Shown here: positions 1 through 8,162 of the stretch, one piece after another
How positions within the stretch are numbered: the stretch's first letter is position 1
How the letters are laid out: the number at the start of each line of letters is the position of its first letter
DNA from: Pseudomonadales bacterium
GTDB lineage: Bacteria; Pseudomonadota; Gammaproteobacteria; Pseudomonadales; Azotimanducaceae
Reading direction: 5' to 3'
Length of the DNA stretch: 38,161 nt
Assembly: GCA_028280225.1 (NCBI GenBank)
Contig: JANQMF010000238.1
Span: forward strand, 1-38,161
Translations under genes and position numbers: made by a program
Notes under the pieces: model-generated
The model's input: the letters and a program-made list of their open reading frames with translations, nothing else
Told to the model about the DNA's origin: nothing
Database searches by the model: none

Positions 1-203
1 TTTCTCCCCACACCCCAACGGTGGTTTCCACAACACCGCCCACTCCGCCTCCCACATCTCAACGCTCAGGTGCCCGTTTGGCCACTGACCATCCCCGGAG
101 ATTGCGGACACTTATGGATTTATTACACAAATATATCAGCTTAGCGCAAGAATCACGTATCATGGTTTGCATGCTTGATTGGTTACGTAACATCAAGCCA
201 CGG

Positions 204-1451
204 ATGAATGCTTTGATTCGTCCCGGTGGCAGGGTTTTCTACGGCTGGTGGATTGTGGCTGCCTGTGCCGGTGTGCAATGGCTGGCGGCGGTCACCTGGA
301 TGAATTCGTACGGTGCCTACGTGGTGATGATGCAGGACGAATTTGGTTGGAGCATGTCCCTGCTGTCCCTGGCCTTTGCACTGACCCGGCTGGAAAGCGG
401 CCTGCTGGGGCCTTTACAAGGCTGGCTGGTGGACCGCTTTGGGCCGCGGCTGATTCTGACCATCGGCACCCTCATCTTCAGCGTGGGCTTTTTTGTTTTT
501 GCCACGGTGGATTCCATCACCACCTATTTTGTCGCCTTTATCCTTATAGCCCTGGGCTCCAGCCTGGGTGGTTTTGCCACCCTGATGGTTTCCCTGGTCA
601 ACTGGTTTGACCGTCACCGGGCCACGGCCATCGCCTGGTCACAAATCGGATTTTCCGTGGGCGGACTGTGTGTACCCCTGGCCATCTGGATTATGGAAAC
701 CTACGGCTGGCGCAACATGGCGTTGTTGTCCGGGTTCAGCGTGCTGATCATTGCGGGTTTGCTGGTCCAACTGGTCAGGCACCGGCCTGAAGAGCTGGGT
801 GAAGTACCTGACGGTATCATTGCCCCCCAGGCCACTGCGGAGAAACTGGTGAGCGGCACCAGCCTGAGCTGGCGGCAAGCGGTTCGTGAACCTTCCTTCT
901 GGCTGATCTCCAGCGGCCATGGCCTTGCCCTGTTTACCGTTTCCAGCATGCTGGCTCATCTCATTCCACACTTAACCAAGGGGTTGGGTTACACCACCAT
1001 TCAAGCCGGCCTGGTCTTCAGCGCCATGACCGGTGTACAACTGGTTGGCTTGTTCCTGGGCGGTTATCTGGGTGACCGCTTTAACAAGCGATTCATATGC
1101 ACCCTGTGCATGGTTGCCCACAGCGTGGGCCTGTTAGCCGTTACCTACGCTGACAGCCTGTTGATGATCGGCATCTTTATCCTGCTGCACGGGCTGGCCT
1201 GGGGCGTTCGCGGGCCACTCATGGTTGCCCTGCGCGCGGACTACTTTGGCACCCGCTCATTTGGCACAATTATGGGCATATCTTCTCTTATCGTGATGAT
1301 CGGCATGACCGGTGGGCCTATTATCAGCGGTGTGATGTTTGATCTGGAGGGCAACTATACCCGTGCGTTTACGATTATTGCCGGGTTGTCATTTGTAGGC
1401 AGCTTGTGCTTCTGGGCCGCAAGTCCACCCAGGCATGCCCAGCCTACTTAA
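204..1451 (+). CDS. MFS transporter, monocarboxylate/OFA-like
   Basis: Predicted inner-membrane secondary transporter of about 415 residues with roughly 12 hydrophobic segments. The first segment begins at an FYGWWIV motif typical of the oxalate/formate antiporter and monocarboxylate-type branch of the MFS. The MFS motif A is seen between TM2 and TM3 (GWLVDRFGPR, about residues 73-82), and its counterpart in the second half is GGYLGDRFNKR. The reading frame is open upstream to position 21, but that extension is proline/arginine-rich and not membrane-like. I chose the ATG at 204, just before the first TM segment; ATGs at 114, 162 and 171 are alternatives and none has a strong Shine-Dalgarno. 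The substrate is probably a small organic anion, inferred only from the family. The next gene starts 8 bp after the stop, so co-transcription is likely. Confidence 0.88.
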   Translation: MNALIRPGGRVFYGWWIVAACAGVQWLAAVTWMNSYGAYVVMMQDEFGWSMSLLSLAFALTRLESGLLGPLQGWLVDRFGPRLILTIGTLIFSVGFFVFATVDSITTYFVAFILIALGSSLGGFATLMVSLVNWFDRHRATAIAWSQIGFSVGGLCVPLAIWIMETYGWRNMALLSGFSVLIIAGLLVQLVRHRPEELGEVPDGIIAPQATAEKLVSGTSLSWRQAVREPSFWLISSGHGLALFTVSSMLAHLIPHLTKGLGYTTIQAGLVFSAMTGVQLVGLFLGGYLGDRFNKRFICTLCMVAHSVGLLAVTYADSLLMIGIFILLHGLAWGVRGPLMVALRADYFGTRSFGTIMGISSLIVMIGMTGGPIISGVMFDLEGNYTRAFTIIAGLSFVGSLCFWAASPPRHAQPT

Positions 1452-1459
1452 GGTTCAAT

Positions 1460-1774
1460 ATGAGTCAAAACAGTAAAAATGCGGGGCGTCGGGCAAAGTT
1501 CAAATATTTGATTAAGGGCATTGTGCCCAGTCGTGAATCTCAACAGGACCTGCAGCGGGAGTTGCACGAGAATTTGCCGAACGCCGTATCGGTTGTGATT
1601 CTACCCGTGGTGGAAGGATACGCTCTGGAGGTTGAAATGGCTGACCTGGCGCCCTTTACCGAGGCCAGTTTTGAACCCTATTTTGCTGAACACGTGGTAC
1701 CGGAAGCGGTATCCATTCATTGCCAAAGCCGGGGACCTGTCCAACTGCAATTGCTCAAGGCGCACTATTCTTAA
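1460..1774 (+). CDS. hypothetical protein, 104 aa
   Basis: I do not recognise this family. The product is soluble, with a basic N-terminus (KNAGRRAKFKYLIKG) followed by alternating hydrophobic and acidic stretches that suggest a small alpha/beta fold. It has no signal peptide or membrane segment. The ATG at 1460 lies 8 bp after the MFS stop; a longer version would overlap the MFS gene. Codon use resembles the neighbours, supporting a real gene. It may be translationally coupled to the transporter. A short stem (GCCTC/GAGGC) follows near 1780 but lacks a T tract, so I do not call it a terminator. Confidence 0.6.
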   Translation: MSQNSKNAGRRAKFKYLIKGIVPSRESQQDLQRELHENLPNAVSVVILPVVEGYALEVEMADLAPFTEASFEPYFAEHVVPEAVSIHCQSRGPVQLQLLKAHYS

Positions 1775-1924
1775 AGCCAGCCTCTCACTGAGGCGCCACA
1801 CACCCCTTTAAGGCCGGCGGAAAACAGTTGCACAAAAGCAGGTGTGCCGGAGCGGGTATGCCTCCATTTAACCGCGAAAACCCGCTATCCTACCGACCTT
1901 GTGCCGCTAACTGAGAGGCCTTGG

Positions 1925-2707
1925 ATGCCAAAGCAAAAAGATATTTCAGCCGCGGTGCGGGAAGTCTGCCTGTCTTTACCGGAAACAGAAGAGTTTTTGA
2001 GTCACGGCGCACCCAACTTCCGGGTGGTCGACGGCAAGACCTTTGCCACTTATGCCATTAACCACCACGGTGACGGCCATCTGGCCCTGTGGCTGCGTGC
2101 CCCCGCCGGAGCCCAGGCGTTGTACACTCAGGGTGACCCGGAACACTATTACGTCCCACCCTATGTTGGCCCAAGTGGCTGGTTGGGGGTGGACTTGGAC
2201 AAGGGGTTAAGCTGGCTGACCATTGCAGACCTGGTGCGGGAGGCCTACGTCACCGTTGCGCCAAAACGCCTGACCACCAGCCTTGGGCCCAGCGTCGAAA
2301 TTGATCCCCCCACAAAAACCATTCACCCGGAGGAATTTGATCCTTTTGTGGCCAAACATGCACAAAAAAAACTCGCCGGTATTTCATCCATTTGTCTGGC
2401 TATGCCGGAGGTTGTGGCTACCCATCAGTTTGGCAACCCTTGTTTTAAGGCGGGCAAGAAAAATTTCTGTAACCTCCACTTCAGCAACCGCCGCCTGAAA
2501 TTGTCCACCTGGGCAGGCCGCGACGCTCAAGCCACACTCACCTTCGACAAACGCTACACCATTCCAGTGTTTACCGGTCACAATGGCTGGATTGACCTGG
2601 ATATTCACCAGAATTTCAACAAAACCGAAGCTGCAGGATTAATCGAAACGAGTTACCGGCATTTTGCCTTAAAGCGAATGCTCAAAGCCCTGGATGGCCT
2701 GGTATGA
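1925..2707 (+). CDS. tandem MmcQ/YjbR-like protein
   Basis: Protein of about 260 residues made of two related MmcQ/YjbR-type domains. The first (about residues 1-120) has CLSLPETEEFLSHGAPNFRV and ends with DLVREAYVTVAPKRL. The second (about 140-260) repeats the pattern with CLAMPEVVATHQFGNPCFKA and ends LIETSYRHFALKRML. YjbR-fold proteins are small and usually single-domain, with a CyaY-like fold and no firmly established biochemical role; this one is an internal duplication. The ATG at 1925 is preceded by a GAGAGG purine stretch. An upstream in-frame GTG at 1844 would add 27 residues with no similarity to the domain. The function is unknown. Confidence 0.75.
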   Translation: MPKQKDISAAVREVCLSLPETEEFLSHGAPNFRVVDGKTFATYAINHHGDGHLALWLRAPAGAQALYTQGDPEHYYVPPYVGPSGWLGVDLDKGLSWLTIADLVREAYVTVAPKRLTTSLGPSVEIDPPTKTIHPEEFDPFVAKHAQKKLAGISSICLAMPEVVATHQFGNPCFKAGKKNFCNLHFSNRRLKLSTWAGRDAQATLTFDKRYTIPVFTGHNGWIDLDIHQNFNKTEAAGLIETSYRHFALKRMLKALDGLV

Positions 2708-2760
2708 TGCCTGGTGAATAACAACCACCAATAACAATCAAAAATATGGGCGGAGGACAA

Positions 2761-3993
2761 ATGCCAGCACCCTTGGATGACGTACTAGTAATAGAGATCG
2801 ACAATTGGATGGCAGCCCCCAGCGCGGCAGCCATTTTAGCGGACCTGGGTGCCCGGGTGATCAAGATAGAACCGCTGACCGGTGATCCCATGCGGGGTTT
2901 GTCCAGACCCATTAAAACCGAAGATGTCAGCGAAGAACTGCGCGGCTACGATTTTCAATTTGACGTGGATAACCGCGGCAAACAGTCCATTGCCGTTGCC
3001 TTGGATAAACCCGAGGGCGCTGAACTGGTGCGGAAACTGGTAGCCAAGGCGGATATATTCATGTGTAACCTGCTGCTGGAGCGGCAACAGAAGTTTGGCC
3101 TGGATCCGGACACCTTGTTTGCCATTAAACCCAACCTGGTACATGCCACTCTGACAGGATACGGCACCAGCGGGCCGGATGCCTGGCGGCCGGGCTACGA
3201 TGTCACCGCTTTTTTTGGCCGTTCGGGACTATATGATGCTACCCGGGAGGGTGACGATGGCGTTGTGCCCATGGCACGCCCGGCCCAGGGTGACCACACC
3301 ACCGGCCTGGCTCTGGTGGGGGGGATATTATCCGCCCTGCGTCTGGCGGAAAGAACCGGCGAGGGTCAAGCGGTTGAAACCTCACTCTATGAAACCGCAG
3401 TCTGGACCCAGGCATCGGACTATGCGGTGACGGCGGTAGACCACGCCCCGGTCCGCCGCCGCGCAAGAAAACAAATGTTAGCCATTACCGCCAACCGCTT
3501 TCCCTGTGGTGACGGTAAATGGGTGGTTTTTAACATGTTGCCGGATGTCGCCTATTGGCCACGTATGTGTCAAGCCCTGGACGTTGAACACTTGATTGAT
3601 GATAAACGTTTTGTCGATTCCAGCAGCCGTTACCGCAATATGGAGGAGTTGGTCGAGTTAATTGATGCGGCCATGGCCAAACGCAGCCGGGATGAATGGG
3701 GCAAAATTTTCGACAAAGCCGGGCTGATCTGGGGCACAGTGCTGGGATTGCACGAAGTCCCCCAGGATCCTCACGCCGTCGAGCTGGGGATGTTCCCGGA
3801 AATAGACCACCCGGACCTGGGCGCCTATCCCACGGTGAACATTCCCATACGCTTTAACACTGCTGACGTCCGCCCCCGCGGGCCTTCGCCCAAGGTGGGT
3901 GAGCACACCACCCGCATTCTGGCTGAAGCCGGTTTAAGCGAAGAAGACATCAGCCAATTGATCGAGACAAAGATTGTCGGCAGTGCTGACTAA
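2761..3993 (+). CDS. CaiB/BaiF family III CoA-transferase
   Basis: Transfers CoA between carboxylic acids, or acts as a racemase of acyl-CoA esters, in the cytoplasm. The 410-residue length matches the family. The N-terminal region has the typical LADLGARVIKIEPLTGDPMRG nucleotide-fold start, and the conserved aspartate expected to form the acyl-anhydride with substrate is in QGDHTTG (about D178), followed by GGILSALRLAERTGEGQ. The ATG at 2761 is chosen because GGAGG lies four bases upstream; an in-frame ATG at 2746 would sit before that site. It is followed 11 bp later by a thiolase, so the pair probably activates and cleaves the same acyl-CoA. The substrate is not readable from sequence. Confidence 0.9.
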   Translation: MPAPLDDVLVIEIDNWMAAPSAAAILADLGARVIKIEPLTGDPMRGLSRPIKTEDVSEELRGYDFQFDVDNRGKQSIAVALDKPEGAELVRKLVAKADIFMCNLLLERQQKFGLDPDTLFAIKPNLVHATLTGYGTSGPDAWRPGYDVTAFFGRSGLYDATREGDDGVVPMARPAQGDHTTGLALVGGILSALRLAERTGEGQAVETSLYETAVWTQASDYAVTAVDHAPVRRRARKQMLAITANRFPCGDGKWVVFNMLPDVAYWPRMCQALDVEHLIDDKRFVDSSSRYRNMEELVELIDAAMAKRSRDEWGKIFDKAGLIWGTVLGLHEVPQDPHAVELGMFPEIDHPDLGAYPTVNIPIRFNTADVRPRGPSPKVGEHTTRILAEAGLSEEDISQLIETKIVGSAD

Positions 3994-4004
3994 CGGAGCA
4001 TCTT

Positions 4005-5192
4005 ATGCATAACATTGTGATCGTCGACTGTATACGAACCGGGCTGGCAAAAGCCCACCGGGGAACCTTTAATCTTACCCGCAGCGACGATCTGGTGGCC
4101 CACTGCATCAACGCTTTGCTGACCCGCAATCCCCAGGTCGATCCGGGTGCGGTGGAAGATGTCATTCTCGGCTGCGGGCGGCAGGTGGGTGAACAATCGG
4201 CAAACGTGGCCCGGCATGCGGTGGCCCTTTCGGCATTGCCCATTACCGTCCCCGCCACCACCATCAGCCGGGCTTGTTCTTCGGGTCTAAACTCCATCGC
4301 GTTTGCCGCCAACCAGATTAATTCCGGTTGTGCGGAAATTATTATGGCCGGTGGTGTGGAATCGATCACCGGCTTATCCCGGGGTAAACCGGCGGAGTTT
4401 GATGAACATCCGGGGTTGTTGGCAAAAATGCCGGATATGTACATGGCCATGGGCAATACCGCGGAAGTTGTTGCCCGGCGTTACCAGGTGACCCGGGATG
4501 CCCAGGATGAATACGCCCTGCAAAGCCAGCAACGTTATGCCGCCGCGGTACAGGCCGGGCATATCGCTGATGAGATTACCCCCATGACGGTGCATTGGCG
4601 CAAAGTGGTGGACAAAGAAAGCCAGGCGGTAGAAGAAGTTTCGGGTGTGGTTGACCGGGATGAATGTAATCGCCCGGATACCCAGCTTGCGGGGCTTGCC
4701 AAGCTACCCCCTGCCTTTGAAGAACAGGGTTCGGTGACCGCCGGCAACGCCTCACAGCTGTCTGATGGCGCTGCCATGGCCCTGCTGATGAGCGAAGCCA
4801 AGGCGGAAAAATTGGGCTTGACCCCCATGGGCTACTTCAGAGGCTTTACCGTGGCCGGATGTGAACCCGATGAAATGGGTATTGGTCCGGTCTTTGCCAT
4901 CCCCAAATTGCTCGAATATACCGGTCTGAAGCTTGAGGACATTGATCTGGTGGAACTGAACGAGGCTTTTGCCAGTCAATGTTTATACTGCCGTGATCGC
5001 CTGGGTATTGATAACAGCAAATACAACGTTAATGGCGGGTCCATCGCCATTGGCCACCCCTTCGGCATGACCGGAACCCGGTTAACCGGCACCCTGCTGC
5101 GGGAGCTAAGCCGACGCAAGCAAAAATATGGGATTGTCTCCATGTGTATCGGCAAAGGCATGGGTGCGGCGGGTTTATTCGAGGCCATTTAA
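4005..5192 (+). CDS. thiolase (acetyl-CoA C-acyltransferase)
   Basis: Cytoplasmic thiolase II-type enzyme of 395 residues, cleaving or condensing 3-ketoacyl-CoA with CoA. The acyl-accepting cysteine is C91 in [10 protein letters not shown], the catalytic histidine H351 is in [10 protein letters not shown], and the second cysteine C381 is in [10 protein letters not shown]. The usual CIGGGMG has a lysine in place of one glycine here. The NEAFA motif is present near residue 319. It follows the CoA-transferase by 11 bp and precedes the iron-sulfur aldo-keto reductase by 27 bp, consistent with one transcript. Chain-length preference is unknown. Confidence 0.93.
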   Translation: MHNIVIVDCIRTGLAKAHRGTFNLTRSDDLVAHCINALLTRNPQVDPGAVEDVILGCGRQVGEQSANVARHAVALSALPITVPATTISRACSSGLNSIAFAANQINSGCAEIIMAGGVESITGLSRGKPAEFDEHPGLLAKMPDMYMAMGNTAEVVARRYQVTRDAQDEYALQSQQRYAAAVQAGHIADEITPMTVHWRKVVDKESQAVEEVSGVVDRDECNRPDTQLAGLAKLPPAFEEQGSVTAGNASQLSDGAAMALLMSEAKAEKLGLTPMGYFRGFTVAGCEPDEMGIGPVFAIPKLLEYTGLKLEDIDLVELNEAFASQCLYCRDRLGIDNSKYNVNGGSIAIGHPFGMTGTRLTGTLLRELSRRKQKYGIVSMCIGKGMGAAGLFEAI

Positions 5193-5219
5193 CCAGTCCT
5201 ACGTTAAAGGAAGAAAGAT

Positions 5220-6467
5220 ATGGATCAGCACAACAATCCCGGCCGGCGCAAGTTTCTCAAAACCGGGGCTATTGCCGGTGCCGCCAGCCTGCTGCCAGGC
5301 ACCCAGACTAGCGCTGAAACGCCCCCCGAGCCCACCGGAGTACGCAGCTACCGGCGCCTGGGCCGCACCAATCTGGAAATTTCGGATATCTCCTTTGGCA
5401 CCAGCCGCCTGCGCACCCGCGAAGAACATCTTATTCATCATGCCCTGGATCTTGGCATCAACTACTTTGACAGCGCAGAAAGTTATACCTCCGGACAGTC
5501 GGAAACAGTCCTCGGCAATGCCCTTAAGGGAAAGCGCCAGGACGTTTATCTGGTATCCAAGACCATCACCCGGGCCAGAACCCGGGCGGAACGTATGATG
5601 CACGATCTGGAAGAATCCCTGCGGCGTTTACGCACGGAATATGTAGACGTCTATATGAATCACGCGGTAAACAGCACCGATGTGGTGGGTAACCCGGAGT
5701 GGCTCAGTTTTGTGGACAAGGCCAAAGCCCAGGGAAAAATCAGATTCACCGGTGTATCCGGGCACGCCGGGCGCCTGATTGAGTGTTTAGACTATGCGCT
5801 GGATAAAGACCTTATTGATGTCATGCTCGTCGCCTACAATTTTGGTCAGGACCCAAAATTCTACGAAGGGCTAACCCGGGGTATCGACTGGGTTTCCACC
5901 CAACCTGACTTACCCAGAGTGATCAAAAAGGCCAAGGCCCGGGACGTTGGGGTGATTGCCATGAAAACCCTGATGGGTGCCCGGCTCAACGATATGCGGC
6001 CTTATGAAAAAAGTGGCGGCACCTTCTCCCAGGCTGCGTTCAGCTGGGTATTGGCCAACCCGGATGTAGACGCCCTGATCATTTCCATGACCAGCCGGGC
6101 AGACATCAACGAATACCTGGGGGCATCCGGCAACCAGCAGGTGAGTCAGGCTGCCCGGTCCCTGCTGGACCGGTACGCACATCTGAACGGTGCCAACTAT
6201 TGCAAACATGCCTGCAACCTGTGCACTGGTGCCTGCCCTTATGGCGTGCCGATATCTGATGTATTGCGCACCCGCATGTATGCAACAGACTATCAGGACG
6301 TTGCCTTCGCGCGCAGCGAATATGCTTTGTTGGAAGTTGACGCCTCCGCTTGTCTGAATTGCTCCGGCGAACCCTGTCGGGATGCCTGCCCCAACGGCAT
6401 CAACATCGACCAGCTTTGTGCACCCACCCACCGTATGTTGACGCACAAAAATCAGCGTCTCGCCTAA
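5220..6467 (+). CDS. Tat-exported iron-sulfur aldo/keto reductase
   Basis: A 415-residue three-part protein. Residues 1-33 form a twin-arginine signal (GRRKFLKTG, then a hydrophobic stretch and a TSA-type cleavage region), implying export of a folded, cofactor-loaded protein. Residues 41-320 are an aldo/keto reductase barrel with the expected tetrad: D84, Y89, K114 and H148. The C-terminus has two four-cysteine clusters, C328/C332/C335/C339 and C378/C381/C386/C390, able to bind [4Fe-4S] centres. Such iron-sulfur AKR-like proteins are widespread but poorly characterised. NADPH-dependent chemistry in the periplasm would be unusual, so electrons may arrive through the clusters (inference). larB starts 6 bp downstream. 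Confidence 0.9.
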   Translation: MDQHNNPGRRKFLKTGAIAGAASLLPGTQTSAETPPEPTGVRSYRRLGRTNLEISDISFGTSRLRTREEHLIHHALDLGINYFDSAESYTSGQSETVLGNALKGKRQDVYLVSKTITRARTRAERMMHDLEESLRRLRTEYVDVYMNHAVNSTDVVGNPEWLSFVDKAKAQGKIRFTGVSGHAGRLIECLDYALDKDLIDVMLVAYNFGQDPKFYEGLTRGIDWVSTQPDLPRVIKKAKARDVGVIAMKTLMGARLNDMRPYEKSGGTFSQAAFSWVLANPDVDALIISMTSRADINEYLGASGNQQVSQAARSLLDRYAHLNGANYCKHACNLCTGACPYGVPISDVLRTRMYATDYQDVAFARSEYALLEVDASACLNCSGEPCRDACPNGINIDQLCAPTHRMLTHKNQRLA

Positions 6468-6473
6468 ACGCAC

Positions 6474-7211
6474 ATGGCTAAACTGGAAGAGGTGCTGCAG
6501 GCCTATAAGCTGGGCAATCTGGAACTGTCGGATGCCCTTACGCAAATTCAGGAAAACTACTTTCAGGACCTGGGGCATACCGTGGTGGACCACAACCGGC
6601 CAAGCCGCAACGGCGCTGGTGAGGTGGTTTTTGGCAGCGGCAAAACCCCGGCGCAGATCAACGACATTATCAGCGCCTTGCTGGCAAAACAGACCAATGT
6701 CCTGATTACCCGCCTGGCGCCGGAAAAATTTTCACAGCTGAATCTGCCGCAAGCGGGGGAATACCATGCCGAGGCACAACTTCTGTCTATCCGGGTGGCC
6801 CCAACTCCACCGGTTGAAACCACAGTTGCTGTGGTTACCGCCGGCACATCCGACCACAAGGTGGCTGAAGAAGCGGCTTTGACGGCGGAATTTTACGGTA
6901 ATCCGGTCACGCGGATCACCGATGTTGGGGTAGCCGGCCTGCATCGCCTGCTGGCGCGTATTGACGACCTGCGCCAGGCCAAGGTGCTGATTGTGGTTGC
7001 CGGCATGGAAGGTGCCCTGCCCAGCGTAGTCGGAGGTCTGGTCGACAAACCCGTGATAGCCGTACCCACCAGCGTGGGTTATGGTGCCGCCTTTGACGGC
7101 GTGGCTGGCCTGCTGGGCATGCTAACCAGCTGCGCTTCCGGTGTCTGCGTGGTCAACATCGACAACGGCTTCGGCGCCGGCTATCTGGCCAACACCATGA
7201 ACCGCCTGTAA
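6474..7211 (+). CDS. larB: nickel-pincer cofactor carboxylase/hydrolase LarB
   Basis: LarB carboxylates nicotinic acid adenine dinucleotide and cleaves its phosphoanhydride, the first step of nickel-pincer nucleotide synthesis. The 245-residue protein has the family N-terminus (LEEVLQAYKLGNLELSDAL), the conserved HNRPSRNGAGEVVFGSGK segment, and a C-terminal PurE-like domain with VVTAGTSDHKVAEEA, VVAGMEGALPSVVGGL and PTSVGYGAAFDGVAGLLGML. The start follows the aldo-keto reductase stop by 6 bp with no clear Shine-Dalgarno, suggesting translational coupling. larE lies downstream after a repeat element. Neither larC (nickel insertion) nor larA (lactate racemase) is in this window. Confidence 0.93.
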   Translation: MAKLEEVLQAYKLGNLELSDALTQIQENYFQDLGHTVVDHNRPSRNGAGEVVFGSGKTPAQINDIISALLAKQTNVLITRLAPEKFSQLNLPQAGEYHAEAQLLSIRVAPTPPVETTVAVVTAGTSDHKVAEEAALTAEFYGNPVTRITDVGVAGLHRLLARIDDLRQAKVLIVVAGMEGALPSVVGGLVDKPVIAVPTSVGYGAAFDGVAGLLGMLTSCASGVCVVNIDNGFGAGYLANTMNRL

Positions 7212-7217
7212 TATTAT

Positions 7218-7296
7218 CCGCTAACGTTGGGGTCAGACCCCAGCGTAAGCGGTTTCTCTATCTGCTAACACTGGGGTCTGACCCCAACGTTAGCGG
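7218..7296. repeat. REPIN-like double palindrome
   Basis: Two 35-bp imperfect palindromes, 7218-7252 and 7262-7296, each centred on GGGGTC-N-GACCCC, lie in opposite orientation. The outer 26 bases (7218-7243 and 7271-7296) are perfect reverse complements with a 27-bp spacer. Two REP units in inverted arrangement are what is called a REPIN, a non-autonomous element mobilised by REP-associated tyrosine transposases. No such transposase is in this window. The element fills almost the whole gap between larB and larE. Without a T tract it is not a classical terminator, but the RNA would fold strongly and could reduce larE expression. Confidence 0.8.
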
Positions 7297-7319
7297 TTAG
7301 CACTGGATATCGGATTAGA

Positions 7320-8156
7320 ATGGATACAGCACTTGCAGCCAAGTACAAGCAACTGAAGGACTATCTCAGCCAATATGAGACAGCGATTATTGCCTTCTCC
7401 GGTGGTATAGACAGCTCCCTGGTAGCCTTTGTCTGCGGCGAGGTGCTTGGCAAAAATGCCCTGGCCGTAACCAGCGCTTCCGCCAGCCTCAAGCGTTCGG
7501 ATCTGGCCCTGGCGGAGGAACTGGCCGAAAGTTGGGGAATTCGGCACAAGGTTATTGTAACGGATGAATTGTCAAAACCCGAGTACCGGGCCAATCCCAC
7601 AAACCGCTGCTTCCACTGTAAAACCTCGTTGTATACCTACTTGGACGATATGGCCCAATATGAATCTGTTGAGGTGGTATTTAACGGCACTAACCTGGAC
7701 GATCTGGGGGATCACCGCCCCGGTCTTGTTGCCGCCAATAATTTTGAAGTCAGATCACCCCTGGTAGAAGCCGGATTTCACAAGGCGGATATTCGCGCCT
7801 TAGCCCGGCACCTGGGTCTTAAAAACGCGGAAAAACCCCAGGCCGCATGCTTGTCCAGCCGATTTCCCTACGGCACACATATCACCCTGGAACTGCTGTC
7901 CCAAGTGGAAGCCGCGGAAGATGTCCTGCAGGGCCTGGGCTTCAGCCAATACCGGGTGCGCCATCATGGGGATGTGGCCCGTCTGGAGATTCCCCGGGTT
8001 GAATTTGCCCGGGCGCTGGAGATGCACGACGAGTTGCAACAACGTATTCAAGCGACCGGATACGCCTACGTTGCCCTGGACCTCGGCGGCTTCCGCTCCG
8101 GATCCCTGAACGAAAGCCTGGCAGACAGTGATATACAAATTGTTGAGGTCGGCTAA
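7320..8156 (+). CDS. larE: sulfur transferase LarE, three-cysteine type
   Basis: LarE is an ATP-dependent PP-loop enzyme that puts sulfur on the pincer nucleotide made by LarB. The 278-residue protein has the pyrophosphatase loop FSGGIDSSLVA (about 26-36). Some LarE proteins sacrifice one cysteine; others have a CxxC plus a distant Cys that holds a [4Fe-4S] cluster and may use it for sulfur transfer. Here C97 and C100 (NRCFHCK) and C177 (AACLSSRFPYG) fit the three-cysteine type, so a catalytic rather than sacrificial mechanism is inferred. It is separated from larB by the REPIN-like element. It converges on the transporter operon, with only 6 bp between the two stops. Confidence 0.92.
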   Translation: MDTALAAKYKQLKDYLSQYETAIIAFSGGIDSSLVAFVCGEVLGKNALAVTSASASLKRSDLALAEELAESWGIRHKVIVTDELSKPEYRANPTNRCFHCKTSLYTYLDDMAQYESVEVVFNGTNLDDLGDHRPGLVAANNFEVRSPLVEAGFHKADIRALARHLGLKNAEKPQAACLSSRFPYGTHITLELLSQVEAAEDVLQGLGFSQYRVRHHGDVARLEIPRVEFARALEMHDELQQRIQATGYAYVALDLGGFRSGSLNESLADSDIQIVEVG

Positions 8157-8162
8157 CCACCC

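Noticed and set aside
1-203. N-terminal extension of the MFS protein from position 21
   Set aside because: Pro/Arg-rich, not membrane-like and without a ribosome site; start placed before the first membrane helix.
1780-1795. GCCTC/GAGGC hairpin after the 104-aa gene as a terminator
   Set aside because: Only five base pairs and no T tract.
5910-6593. 227-codon minus-strand frame across the aldo-keto reductase end and larB start
   Set aside because: Spans two well-supported genes on the other strand.
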